Shown here piece after piece: positions 42,102 through 49,421 of a stretch of 64,000 nt of DNA; positions within the stretch are counted from its first letter, which is position 1; the number at the start of each line of letters is the position of its first letter. The translations under genes were made by a program, and so were the position numbers. Origin of the DNA: Laterigemmans sp052161645. Lineage in GTDB: Bacteria; Planctomycetota; Planctomycetia; Pirellulales; Pirellulaceae. The stretch lies in assembly GCA_052161645.1 (NCBI GenBank), contig CP197414.1; one strand, given 5' to 3'. The notes under the pieces are model-generated. The model was not told the DNA's origin and did not search any database. It was given only the letters and a program-made list of their open reading frames with translations.

Positions 42102-42341
42102 TCAAATGGATTGGATGTGTTCAACATCAAAGTTGCCGTCGCGATCGCTGGTCACGAGGTAGTGCTTGAAGTCGAGCTGCACAACGAATCGTTGCTCGGT
42201 ACCGAGTCGCTGACGCAGCGACTTGCACGCTCCGGTGAACTCTTTCGACGCTTCGTTGAAGCGATCGGCCGATCGCAGGTAACGGCCGACCGCGAGTGAA
42301 ATGGCGACGCGACGTTCGATGTCAATCGTGACGTTGGGCAT
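42102..42341 (-). CDS. Small phage protein preceding the Sak4-like gene
   Basis: 79 residues from the ATG at 42341, preceded within 10 bases by a weak AAG-rich site. 'VTIDIERRVAISLAVGRYLRSADRFNEASKEF' is helical, and a beta strand follows ('RFVVQLDFKHYLV'). It begins the recombination operon and lies 59 bases downstream of the two-block phage element. Function unknown. Confidence 0.6.
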   Translation of the reverse strand: MPNVTIDIERRVAISLAVGRYLRSADRFNEASKEFTGACKSLRQRLGTEQRFVVQLDFKHYLVTSDRDGNFDVEHIQSI

Positions 42342-42400
42342 GGGCTTCCGTGGGTGAAAGGATTTGAAGGTTTCAAGTGACTTGGGATCCTTCCCGGCTA

Positions 42401-42439
42401 CCTGTAGACCTACCGGAAAAAGTGGTCGAATCACGAAAC
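42401..42439 (-). promoter_or_regulatory. Two-block phage element, copy 2
   Basis: Minus strand: TTCGTGATTCG, then TTCCGGTAGGTCTACAGG at the same 19-base register as the other copies. It ends 59 bases before the ATG of the 79-aa gene that heads the recombination genes, and 16 bases after the stop of the sigma-like gene. Confidence 0.6.
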
Positions 42440-42455
42440 CGGCGAGAAACTTTTT

Positions 42456-43112
42456 TTACACCAGGTACTCGCGAAGCCCTTCGGCCTCGAGAATCTCGGC
42501 AATATTCTCGAGCCGCGAGGCCAAAGTCGATCGCGGAACACCCAGAGTTTTCGCGGCGTCGGTGACGTTCTGGTCAAGAAGCAATTGCAACAGTTGCTGG
42601 TCGGCCACGGAGAGTTTTTGGACCACGGCCGCCAAGTCGCTTTTTAAGTCCGAGTGATCCCGAGGCTCGAGGACACGGATTTGCAGGCGACGCTTCTGGT
42701 CTTGCTGGCTCAAGGTGTCGGCGAACAAGACCGGACCGATCTCGGGCTCGCTGACGCTTTGATCCAGCGACACTCCGTCGACGGAATACCGAATCGATGC
42801 CCGGCGGTGTTCCAACAAAGTGGCCGAGTGACGATCGACCACGCTGACGATGTAGGGATTGCGATGGCCGACCGAATCGCTGTGGACCTTCATCGCGTCG
42901 GTCAATCGGATCAGAAACTCCTGCGTCAGGTCGTCTTCGCTATCGCTGGCGAACTCGGCCAGACGCAGTAACTGGAGCACGCGGCAGTGGATCACCTTTC
43001 GGGTGAACGGATCGGCGATCAACGAACGGGCAATTTGGTCGGCATCGGTCTGTCCATTGCCGGGAGCGACCAGGTCGATTGAAGAGGAATACGAGGGTTT
43101 GGAAGCGGTCAC
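42456..43112 (-). CDS. Sigma-factor-like/ECF-type regulator encoded by the phage
   Basis: 218 residues from a GTG at 43112, chosen because GGAG stands seven bases upstream. The in-frame ATG at 43193 lacks such a site. A region 2-like helical part ('SEDDLTQEFLIRLTDAMKVH', 'PYIVSVVDRHSATLLEHRRAS') is followed by a linker and a region 4 helix-turn-helix ('LSVADQQLLQLLLDQNVTDAAKTLGVPRSTLASRLENI'). This outline is that of small sigma factors. A phage-encoded one could recognise the two-block elements found before four phage transcription units. The repeats at 43184-43304 lie in its promoter region. Confidence 0.65.
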   Translation of the reverse strand: MTASKPSYSSSIDLVAPGNGQTDADQIARSLIADPFTRKVIHCRVLQLLRLAEFASDSEDDLTQEFLIRLTDAMKVHSDSVGHRNPYIVSVVDRHSATLLEHRRASIRYSVDGVSLDQSVSEPEIGPVLFADTLSQQDQKRRLQIRVLEPRDHSDLKSDLAAVVQKLSVADQQLLQLLLDQNVTDAAKTLGVPRSTLASRLENIAEILEAEGLREYLV

Positions 43113-43183
43113 GAGCGAACTCCGTCTGCAAGTGGGTTTCTGAAGACGGCCGCGTTTCAGCAGCGGCCACACCCACCGGCGAA

Positions 43184-43304
43184 GTTGCAGCAAATCGCAC
43201 TCGGCGATAACTGCAACTGCGCTTCACTCCGTAATTCGCGGGGAAAAAACAGGGAATATTCTGTTGTTGCAGTTGCAGCAAATCGCACTAACTGCAACTG
43301 CAAC
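43184..43304. repeat. GTTGCAG direct and inverted repeats upstream of the sigma-like gene
   Basis: The 18-mer GTTGCAGCAAATCGCACT occurs at 43184 and 43272. Around the second copy, GTTGCAGTTGCAG (43266-43278) and CTGCAACTGCAAC (43292-43304) form a perfect 13-bp inverted repeat with a 13-base centre. AACTGCAACTGC follows the first copy at 43209. No gene overlaps. Probably an operator array controlling the leftward operon, or a second origin-like site. Confidence 0.55.
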
Positions 43305-43316
43305 GCTCGCCCACCA

Positions 43317-43381
43317 CTCGAAAGGGTGTCAGCATTTCTGGAAATTTTTCTTTCGCGTGTGACCAAAGGTGTCACAGGCAT
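43317..43381 (+). repeat. Direct repeat flanking the Mrr-like gene, copy 1
   Basis: About 65 bases, CTCGAAAGGG to ACAGGCAT, including the imperfect palindrome GTGTGACCAAAGGTGTCACA (from 43357). The last 26 bases are identical to the copy at 45087. The rest is about 70% alike. Confidence 0.65.
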
Positions 43382-43671
43382 GAGATCTCCCCTTATCAAT
43401 TGATGACGCGGCGCTACTCCAAACGCCGAGCGATGCGACTGAGCGGAAGTTGCTCGAAGGAGGGGGGGCCTTGTTCGTCGTATCCCCTGCAGGTGACGCT
43501 GGCACGGAGATTAATCCCGTCGGCAGGTCGCGATCGGACAATCGCTCGCGGTGTAAGAATTGAGTGCGTCTGCTTTGGGGCAGCGCACTCCCACACATAG
43601 GTGAACAACGACCTAGCGGATTCGTGACCAACACTCCGGTTTTCCGAAACGGTTAATTCATTCCGGACGCC
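43382..43671. other. Gene-free stretch downstream of the Mrr-like gene
   Basis: 290 bases between direct-repeat copy 1 and the end of the Mrr-like gene. Contains a seven-G run near 43465. I see no reading frame with family features and no strong terminator. Confidence 0.5.
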
Positions 43672-44814
43672 CTAGCACCATGTTTGGGTATTTTTCTCTA
43701 GAGCTTGGCGAATACGTTTCAAAATCGGGATCGCCTCATTTCTAGACATCCCATTTCCGTGGCGTCCAGCCCGCTGCATCCAATACAGTTCTGTGCGAAG
43801 GTGCGAAAGACAATCGCAAACATCGTCAATTTCGCCACAATAAGCTTTATCTTTAACATTCCAGTAATCAAACGCCATAAATGTCAATGCAAACATCTCG
43901 ATATCGTGGATCGGAGCAGTATCCGACGGAACATCTTCAAGCTTAAGATCTTCATTCGGTATTTCGTCGGGACGCCCGACTGATTCGCGATCAACCTCTT
44001 CAGACGGCAATCCAAGCATGCGAAAAACCATCTTGCGTGACTCCTTGTCATCGAGAACATCATTGAATACTTCAGTGATATCGAGCACTTCGACGCCAGG
44101 AGAATCTGGTATCTTCTTCCCAATTCCGAAGAAATAGAGTTTAGAGTCTTTCTCCCCATGAGCTAAAAGATTTTTCATCTTTTCCGCATTTGCCGCAGTG
44201 TTGCGACTCTGCGTAACCTGAGCAAGGACTGTCCGATCGCTCCCGTCGATCCCAAAAATGTCAATGTCGATCAAGCCCCGACCGATCGGCATCAGCAACC
44301 GATTAATTTTTCCGACAGCGCGGAGATATTCATAACAAACGACTTCAAACTGGTCTGGCGATAGTGAACTCACTTCGATCGGAAGAGGGTTGCCGTATAG
44401 TGCACTACGCAGGACAGCATTTGCTGAGGGCCAGCCAACCAATGTGCCCTGTCGCGGCTGAATTGCAAGTAGCACGGGAAAAGCTGTGTAAAGCACTTCA
44501 CGGCAATTCGTCAGTTGTGCCACCTTGTAAACATACCGTCCCCCAAATTTTTCGGCCCGCAACTGCGAGCCAGGTTCGATTTCACCGACCAGTAGTCGAT
44601 CCCGGTATAGCTTGCGAAAGTCTGCCGCAACGACCGCTCCTTCACGAGCGTATCGATGAAGTCGGCTGAGCGCATGCTTCCCGGCGGTGGGGTAATCGTC
44701 TGGGTTGAGGCTAAACAAATCTTCATAGTGCAGGGCGATCAGGCGTCGGTCCCACAACTCTTGCAGGACTTCCTTGGTGGACGAGCAGTTCAATCGAGTA
44801 AATACGGGTTGCAT
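43672..44814 (-). CDS. Mrr-like restriction endonuclease-fold protein
   Basis: 380 residues from the ATG at 44814 (AGGTGG five bases upstream; a GTG three codons earlier is also possible). The N-terminal 130 residues ('LIALHYED', 'AGKHALSRLHRYAREGAVVAADF', 'LLVGEIEPGS') look like a PUA/EVE-type modified-DNA reader. Residues about 145-250 resemble a Mrr nuclease: 'LSPDQFEVVCYEYL' and 'GLIDIDIFGIDGSDRTVLAQVTQ'. The usual Q-x-K is Q-V-T here, so catalysis may be altered. The gene is AT-richer than its neighbours and lies between 65-bp direct repeats. A defence role is likely but unproven. Confidence 0.6.
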   Translation of the reverse strand: MQPVFTRLNCSSTKEVLQELWDRRLIALHYEDLFSLNPDDYPTAGKHALSRLHRYAREGAVVAADFRKLYRDRLLVGEIEPGSQLRAEKFGGRYVYKVAQLTNCREVLYTAFPVLLAIQPRQGTLVGWPSANAVLRSALYGNPLPIEVSSLSPDQFEVVCYEYLRAVGKINRLLMPIGRGLIDIDIFGIDGSDRTVLAQVTQSRNTAANAEKMKNLLAHGEKDSKLYFFGIGKKIPDSPGVEVLDITEVFNDVLDDKESRKMVFRMLGLPSEEVDRESVGRPDEIPNEDLKLEDVPSDTAPIHDIEMFALTFMAFDYWNVKDKAYCGEIDDVCDCLSHLRTELYWMQRAGRHGNGMSRNEAIPILKRIRQALEKNTQTWC

Positions 44815-45165
44815 CAGTACCACCTAAGCATCGGGAAGCCAAGCAAGACCTCTGAGTTACCGTCCTCTAAGTTCAGGATGGCAAGCTTAAAGACCTTGAG
44901 AAGGCGTTGCCACAGGTGAACGTACCAAGTCAGCCATATCCCCCGTCGATTGTGGCCCATGCTGTGTCCGAGCAAAGATATTATTAAAGCGCACAGCCCT
45001 GCCGTCTCAGTTGCGTTGGCTAGCACCAACGGCCGTCTTTGCGAACCCCTCGAAAGGGCAATGCAGATTTCCAAAAAAAATTTCTGCGTGTGACCAAAGG
45101 TGTCACAGGCATTGGGCAACATGCACGGATCGTGTTTTCAACATCCCTCCCACCGGAGACCCATT
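44815..45165. other. Intergenic region with divergent promoters and direct-repeat copy 2
   Basis: 351 bases between the divergent Mrr-like and 184-aa genes. It contains direct-repeat copy 2 (45049-45112) in the half next to the 184-aa gene. No further gene is seen. Confidence 0.5.
45049..45112 (+). repeat. Direct repeat flanking the Mrr-like gene, copy 2
   Basis: Matches 43317-43381 from CTCGAAAGGG to ACAGGCAT; the final 26 bases (45087-45112) are identical. The palindrome GTGTGACCAAAGGTGTCACA lies about 54 bases before the ATG of the 184-aa gene, where an operator or promoter would be. Confidence 0.65.
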
Positions 45166-45720
45166 ATGCGAATCCTGCCTTTCGAATACCCCATCAGTGA
45201 ATCAGCACACGACGCTTTAGCCGAAGAGAAATTCTTCGCCGTCAAACCCGCCAAAAAAACGAAACGAAAAGAGATGCTGGGCCGTTTGGGCAAACTGCTA
45301 CTTAATCCGAGCTTGGACCGGTGCGACATCACCGATGGAATCCTCGGCGACCGCGAATTGATTCAGTTCTTGTCCGCCTTCGAAAACATTGTGCTGGAGA
45401 AAATCGTTCCGCCTGACACGAGTTGGGCTGAAATCCAAAGAAGTGAATTCACTTTCGGGTCGATCCTGTACGAGTCGGGGAGGACACGCGACACTTTCGT
45501 GATGCCATTAATGCTCGGCAGTTTGCTCGACGAGAACCGCCAACCCTGGTTCCAAGCCTCGCCATTTGAGTTCATTCCGACGATCGAAGACATCCAGACA
45601 AGCAACCTCTACGGCAAGCCGTTGTTCCGAGCCGACGGAGGTCGGTCGATGTCCACCTCATCTATCAGCGCTAAAGAAAAATTCTCGCCAAGCATTTTCC
45701 GATGTTTCGAGCTTTGCTAG
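45166..45720 (+). CDS. Hypothetical protein upstream of the LexA-like operon
   Basis: 184 residues from the ATG at 45166, preceded by CCGGAGAC. Residues 15-45 are strongly basic (KPAKKTKRKEML). The rest is mixed with several Phe. I recognise no domain. The 14-base repeat TCTATCAGCGCTAA lies within its last codons and again 120 bases downstream, before the LexA-like gene, so its end doubles as regulatory DNA. Same direction as the LexA-like operon but separated by a promoter. Confidence 0.55.
   Translation: MRILPFEYPISESAHDALAEEKFFAVKPAKKTKRKEMLGRLGKLLLNPSLDRCDITDGILGDRELIQFLSAFENIVLEKIVPPDTSWAEIQRSEFTFGSILYESGRTRDTFVMPLMLGSLLDENRQPWFQASPFEFIPTIEDIQTSNLYGKPLFRADGGRSMSTSSISAKEKFSPSIFRCFELC
45661..45674 (+). 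promoter_or_regulatory. Repeat TCTATCAGCGCTAA, copy 1
   Basis: Identical 14-mer to 45780-45793, lying in the 3' end of the 184-aa gene. With its AGCGCT core it may be a binding site for the LexA-like repressor encoded next. Confidence 0.45.
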
Positions 45721-45731
45721 CAAAGATTGAC

Positions 45732-45793
45732 TTGCCGGCACAATCCGCGTGACTAGATTTATGTGTGCACGAAACGAAGTCTATCAGCGCTAA
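45732..45793 (+). promoter_or_regulatory. Putative promoter and operator of the LexA-like operon
   Basis: TTGCCG (45732-45737) and TAGATT (45754-45759) with a 16-base spacer form a fair sigma-70 type promoter. The repeat TCTATCAGCGCTAA (45780-45793) lies about 20 bases after the -10, a place where a bound repressor would block transcription. Confidence 0.45.
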
Positions 45794-45831
45794 TTCGAGC
45801 CACCGTAAAATCACCGTCAAGGATGCCAAAC

Positions 45832-46488
45832 ATGCCCCGCAGCAAGCCTCAACGAGGAAGACCCCGCCAAGAGGCCATCACCGAAGGACAATCGCGAGCC
45901 CTCGACGAACTGTCGGCCGCGATCGATCGCAACGGCATCGCACCCACGATGACCGAACTCGGTGAAAAGCTCGGAATCACCGCCGCCAGCGCCCACCAAT
46001 TGATCCTGCAACTTGAACGCAAAGGCTACGTCGCCCGCCAACCTCGCAAGGCTCGAAGCTTGCGTGTCCTGCGACGTCCGAGCCAAACGATCGAGTCGCT
46101 GGTCCCGGTGAGCCTGGTCGGCGTGGTCAAAGCCGGACCAGCGATGTTGGCCGAGGAGAACTGCCTCGGCCAGGTCATGGTGGCATCGACACTCGCGGGT
46201 CGCGACCTATGCTTCGCATTGCAAATTAGCGGCGAAAGCATGAAGGATGCGGATATGCGAGACGGTGATGTCATAATCGTTCGTCGACAACTGATTGCTG
46301 AAAATGGCGATATTGTCGTCGCGTTGATTGACGACGAGGCGACGGTCAAACGTTTGGAAGTAAAGGACGGAGCGATTCGGTTACTGCCGGAAAACCGGAA
46401 GTACAAACCGATTGTGGTTCAGCCTGATAGCGACTTTCGTGTGCTCGGAAAGGTCATCGGTGTTTCTCATAAGTCGAAGAGTCAATAA
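45832..46488 (+). CDS. LexA-like repressor (S24 self-cleaving)
   Basis: 218 residues from the ATG at 45832; AGGA eight bases upstream favours it over the ATG nine bases earlier. N-terminal winged helix ('QSRALDELSAAIDRNGIAPTMTELGEKLGITAASAHQLILQLERKGY'). The peptidase domain has cleavage site 'VVKAGPAM' (Ala-Gly), Ser in 'ISGESMKDADMRDGD', and Lys in 'EATVKRLEV'. DNA damage with RecA should trigger self-cleavage. It heads an operon with two large unrecognised proteins, two bases and then an overlap apart, so these are probably damage-inducible. It may also serve as the prophage repressor. Confidence 0.88.
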   Translation: MPRSKPQRGRPRQEAITEGQSRALDELSAAIDRNGIAPTMTELGEKLGITAASAHQLILQLERKGYVARQPRKARSLRVLRRPSQTIESLVPVSLVGVVKAGPAMLAEENCLGQVMVASTLAGRDLCFALQISGESMKDADMRDGDVIIVRRQLIAENGDIVVALIDDEATVKRLEVKDGAIRLLPENRKYKPIVVQPDSDFRVLGKVIGVSHKSKSQ

Positions 46489-46490
46489 AT

Positions 46491-47684
46491 ATGTCACAAC
46501 AAGTTGCCATTTCGTCCGTCGTGCGAGCGGTTCCCAATCACCTGCTGAAAAGATGGTTTGATGACCACGTTCCGGGGCAGTTACCGTTTTCAATTGAATG
46601 TTTTGGAGAAGGTGAAATCGAACCGATGCTCGCCTTCCACGACGAGTTGCCCGCGGCGAAGCGAGACGAGATGGATATCGATCTTCAAAACGTTCACTCG
46701 TTTGCAAACGCGGCCGGAATGTGCGCCTTCATCGACGGCGCGCAGCTTCACCACGTCAACGATCTGATGCAACGCATACCCGAAGATCTCGACCTGTACG
46801 GTCGCGCAATGTGGGTGCGTTTGTACGAACCGGAAATCTTCAAATCATCGGCGATGTTCTTGCAACTGGAACAGTGCCAGTTTTGGCGTCGACGCAATGA
46901 TGTGCCAGAGGATCTCGAAATTGCTGCCGATGCCAAGGAACAACTCAGCGACGCGATCTCGAATCTACTTCGGCGTGACGGACGCGGACGATTCACTAGC
47001 GTTGACATCATCAAACGCAACGACGTGATCTACTTCATTGCTCACCCAGACGATTATGTTCGCAGTGAAAACACGCATGATGCCAGCGGCCGACTGACGC
47101 CGATCACGATCCGTCCGACGACGCAGATCATCTTCGCCTATCATCCACTGGAAGGCTCTTTGCAATTGGCAACGTCAATCAAACAGCCGCGTAAAGCACA
47201 GTTGGAACAGGAGTTCAGCCGCGCCGTATTGGGCTGGGAACTTGGGGCGTTTCAACGCGAAGCTCCTTACAAATTGGGGCATCTCAAGAGTTCAACGTTC
47301 ACGCTATACACCGATCCCATGGACCGAATCCGTGCCCGCATCGAGTCGATCGGTTTGTTCAATAAAGCCACCGACCGCCCGATCACTGTAGGGGTCGCTC
47401 GCAAGAACGAACAGGACACGATCTATCAAGCGATCGAAGATGAAATCGGTAAAGAGCCAGACTCCCTTTGGCATTTCAAGACGACATTTGTGGAGATCAA
47501 GTTTTATTTTCCAACGTCGCGTTTTCGACGTGCAAGCAGCCCGACTATCCGAGTCACACCGACTTCATGCAACCTGGCCCGTTTGACTTCGGATCGTGCC
47601 GAGATCGTTCAAAAGCACTTGAAAATGTGGGGCGTAGATAATGCCAGCGGCGACCAATCCGCTCTGGCGGCGATGGGAGGCTGA
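46491..47684 (+). CDS. Unknown protein, second gene of LexA-like operon
   Basis: 397 residues, beginning two bases after the repressor stop. No signal peptide or transmembrane segment. The middle contains 'GRGRFTSVDIIKRNDVIYFIAHPDDYVRSE' and 'TQIIFAYHPLEGSLQLATSI', alternating strands and turns. The C-terminal 120 residues have 'TLYTDPMDRIRARIESIGLFN' and a strand-rich section. I recognise no family or catalytic motif. Tight coupling to the repressor and a 44-base overlap with the next gene say the three products act together. Confidence 0.7.
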   Translation: MSQQVAISSVVRAVPNHLLKRWFDDHVPGQLPFSIECFGEGEIEPMLAFHDELPAAKRDEMDIDLQNVHSFANAAGMCAFIDGAQLHHVNDLMQRIPEDLDLYGRAMWVRLYEPEIFKSSAMFLQLEQCQFWRRRNDVPEDLEIAADAKEQLSDAISNLLRRDGRGRFTSVDIIKRNDVIYFIAHPDDYVRSENTHDASGRLTPITIRPTTQIIFAYHPLEGSLQLATSIKQPRKAQLEQEFSRAVLGWELGAFQREAPYKLGHLKSSTFTLYTDPMDRIRARIESIGLFNKATDRPITVGVARKNEQDTIYQAIEDEIGKEPDSLWHFKTTFVEIKFYFPTSRFRRASSPTIRVTPTSCNLARLTSDRAEIVQKHLKMWGVDNASGDQSALAAMGG

Positions 47685-48582
47685 TTCAGCATCCTTCAGC
47701 GTCGACGAGTTGATGACACGGTGGACGAGCATTCTCGCTCCACTGCATTCGGCCGGCGTCCTTCGCCCATCCGTCCCCGCCACCGATTGGTGGTGCGATG
47801 AATGTTGCGAGTCGCACCTGATCGAATACCACGACACGGCCAACGGACCATTCGGGTTCGTCGTCGGCGATTGTGGTGTCACTCGTTTGAAGCAAAGTCA
47901 GACCGATCAATTCCAGATCGACACCGAGCGCTTGCTCGCGTTGCTGTTTGCCGGCTCAAGGCTGTCGATTCAGCCGAGCGTCGGCGAGTGGTTATGGAAC
48001 ATCGGTCGACACACCATTGGTTCACGCAGCCGCGAACTGCGATTCGTTCGCGGGATCTCTCCACGAACCAACGGCGCGATCGTTGACAAGCTAAAGAGCC
48101 AACCGAAGGCGATCCTGTTCACGCCCTCGGTTGGATGTACGGCCTTCTGGCAACGGCAGGTTCCTTGCTTGGTGCTGGCACTCGAGGAAATAACGACACC
48201 AACATCAACCGCGTTCACAATCAACTGGGAGTCCATCGGGGAATCGTTCGAGATTCACACGCACGTTGATAGCAAACCCACCAAGCCGAGACAAAAGCGT
48301 GGCACTCGCACCGCAAAGATCGAGCGTTTACGTGATGAGTTAAAACGGCACTTGGCATCAGCGGCCGACCACGCTGTCGCAACGGCGGACAGCGAAGGCT
48401 GTGCAGCGTTGCTGCCGCGCCCCAGCAAAACGGAACTCGCCAAACTGGCCGGCATGTCCAAGAGCGACGTTACCCGCTGCTTCACTGACCCGACAGCCAG
48501 CGAACTACGTCTGCTGTGGGACACCGCCGACAATCTCGAAGCGGTCCTTCGTCTCCGCGGCCGTTCGGTCTGGTCAAAATAA
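47641..48582 (+). CDS. Unknown protein with zinc-like cysteines and C-terminal HTH, third gene of LexA-like operon
   Basis: 313 residues. Overlaps the preceding gene by 44 bases. Near residue 50 it has 'DWWCDECCESHLIEYH' and then 'GDCGVTRL', a cluster of Cys and His that could bind zinc. A basic linker (about 220-235, 'KPRQKRGTRTAKIERLRDEL') precedes a C-terminal helix-turn-helix ('SKTELAKLAGMSKSDVTRCF', about 264-284), so DNA binding is likely. The two-block phage element lies just downstream. No family recognised. Confidence 0.68.
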   Translation: MPAATNPLWRRWEADSASFSVDELMTRWTSILAPLHSAGVLRPSVPATDWWCDECCESHLIEYHDTANGPFGFVVGDCGVTRLKQSQTDQFQIDTERLLALLFAGSRLSIQPSVGEWLWNIGRHTIGSRSRELRFVRGISPRTNGAIVDKLKSQPKAILFTPSVGCTAFWQRQVPCLVLALEEITTPTSTAFTINWESIGESFEIHTHVDSKPTKPRQKRGTRTAKIERLRDELKRHLASAADHAVATADSEGCAALLPRPSKTELAKLAGMSKSDVTRCFTDPTASELRLLWDTADNLEAVLRLRGRSVWSK

Positions 48583-48594
48583 TTTTGCCCGGAC

Positions 48595-48631
48595 TTCGTG
48601 ATTTGGGCGATTCTTCCAGTAGGTCTACAGG
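48595..48631 (+). promoter_or_regulatory. Two-block phage element, copy 3
   Basis: TTCGTGATTTG, then TTCCAGTAGGTCTACAGG at the same 19-base register. It ends 58 bases before the ATG of the 56-aa gene that begins the integration block, nearly the same distance as copy 2 to its gene. Confidence 0.6.
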
Positions 48632-48689
48632 TGAGGGCGGTTGTTAACTCCGCCGTTTGTTCCTGATTCCTCAAAGGGCCACCGACCAC

Positions 48690-48860
48690 ATGCAGACAAC
48701 CGAACGCGTATTAATTGGTAAACAGCAAAGTGAAATCGCCGAAATCCTCGCCAACGCCGTCGTTCGGCAACTAACGACGCCGCGCAAGACGTCAGAAAAA
48801 GACTCGAAAAACGTCTCGCATGCTGGCTTGATTTCCAGCAGAAACGATTGCTCTCTGTGA
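48690..48860 (+). CDS. Small protein at head of integration block
   Basis: 56 residues, 'TTERVLIGKQQSEIAEILANAVVRQL' being a clear amphipathic helix. The rest is polar. The ATG at 48690 follows AAGGGCC by about 12 bases. Located between the two-block element and the DUF2924 gene on the same strand. Unknown function; could be a short regulator in the same operon as the recombinase. Confidence 0.5.
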   Translation: MQTTERVLIGKQQSEIAEILANAVVRQLTTPRKTSEKDSKNVSHAGLISSRNDCSL

Positions 48861-48917
48861 CCGGTGGTTAACGCACCGCCAATTTTTCAAATTCTCTCTC
48901 TCGTCACGGAGACCCCA

Positions 48918-49421
48918 ATGCCGCTGAACATTACCAAAGAAGTCGCTCGCATGAAACGCATGGCGACGGCCGAATTGAAAGACCACTATGAAGACATTTG
49001 TGGTCACTCGCCTCGAAGTCACAACCGCGATTGGCTCGTCAAAAAAATCGCGTGGCAAATGCAAGCGACCGAAGAGGGCGGACTGCCCGAACGCGTTCGT
49101 CAGCGAGCACTTGCGATGGCCGATGATGCTGATTTGAGAAAACGTCCGTCGACAACGTTTACTCAGCAGATCGAAACCGCGAACGAGCAAACTTGCTCGG
49201 TCAACGAGGAAACACGCGATCCGAGGCTCCCGCCGGCCGGCACGATCCTTTCAAAAACCTACAAGGGTCAAAAGATCACGGTGCTTGTCGGCCAAGAGGA
49301 TTTTGAGTTCAACGGCGAAACGTATAAAACGCTTTCGGCGATCGCCAACGCGGTCACAGGGTCGCACGTCAACGGTTTCACCTTCTTTAAACTGAAACGC
49401 AAACAGGAGGTGGCCCAATGA
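48918..49421 (+). CDS. DUF2924 protein
   Basis: 167 residues from the ATG at 48918, preceded by CGGAGA. DUF2924 features: 'MATAELKDHYEDICGHSPRSHNRDWLVKKIAWQMQA' in the first half, then 'RDPRLPPAGTILSKTYKGQKITVLV' and 'FEFNGETYKTLSAIANAVTGSHVNGFTFF'. Members nearly always precede a large serine recombinase, as here (ATGA overlap), and are presumed recombination accessory factors. Confidence 0.9.
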   Translation: MPLNITKEVARMKRMATAELKDHYEDICGHSPRSHNRDWLVKKIAWQMQATEEGGLPERVRQRALAMADDADLRKRPSTTFTQQIETANEQTCSVNEETRDPRLPPAGTILSKTYKGQKITVLVGQEDFEFNGETYKTLSAIANAVTGSHVNGFTFFKLKRKQEVAQ

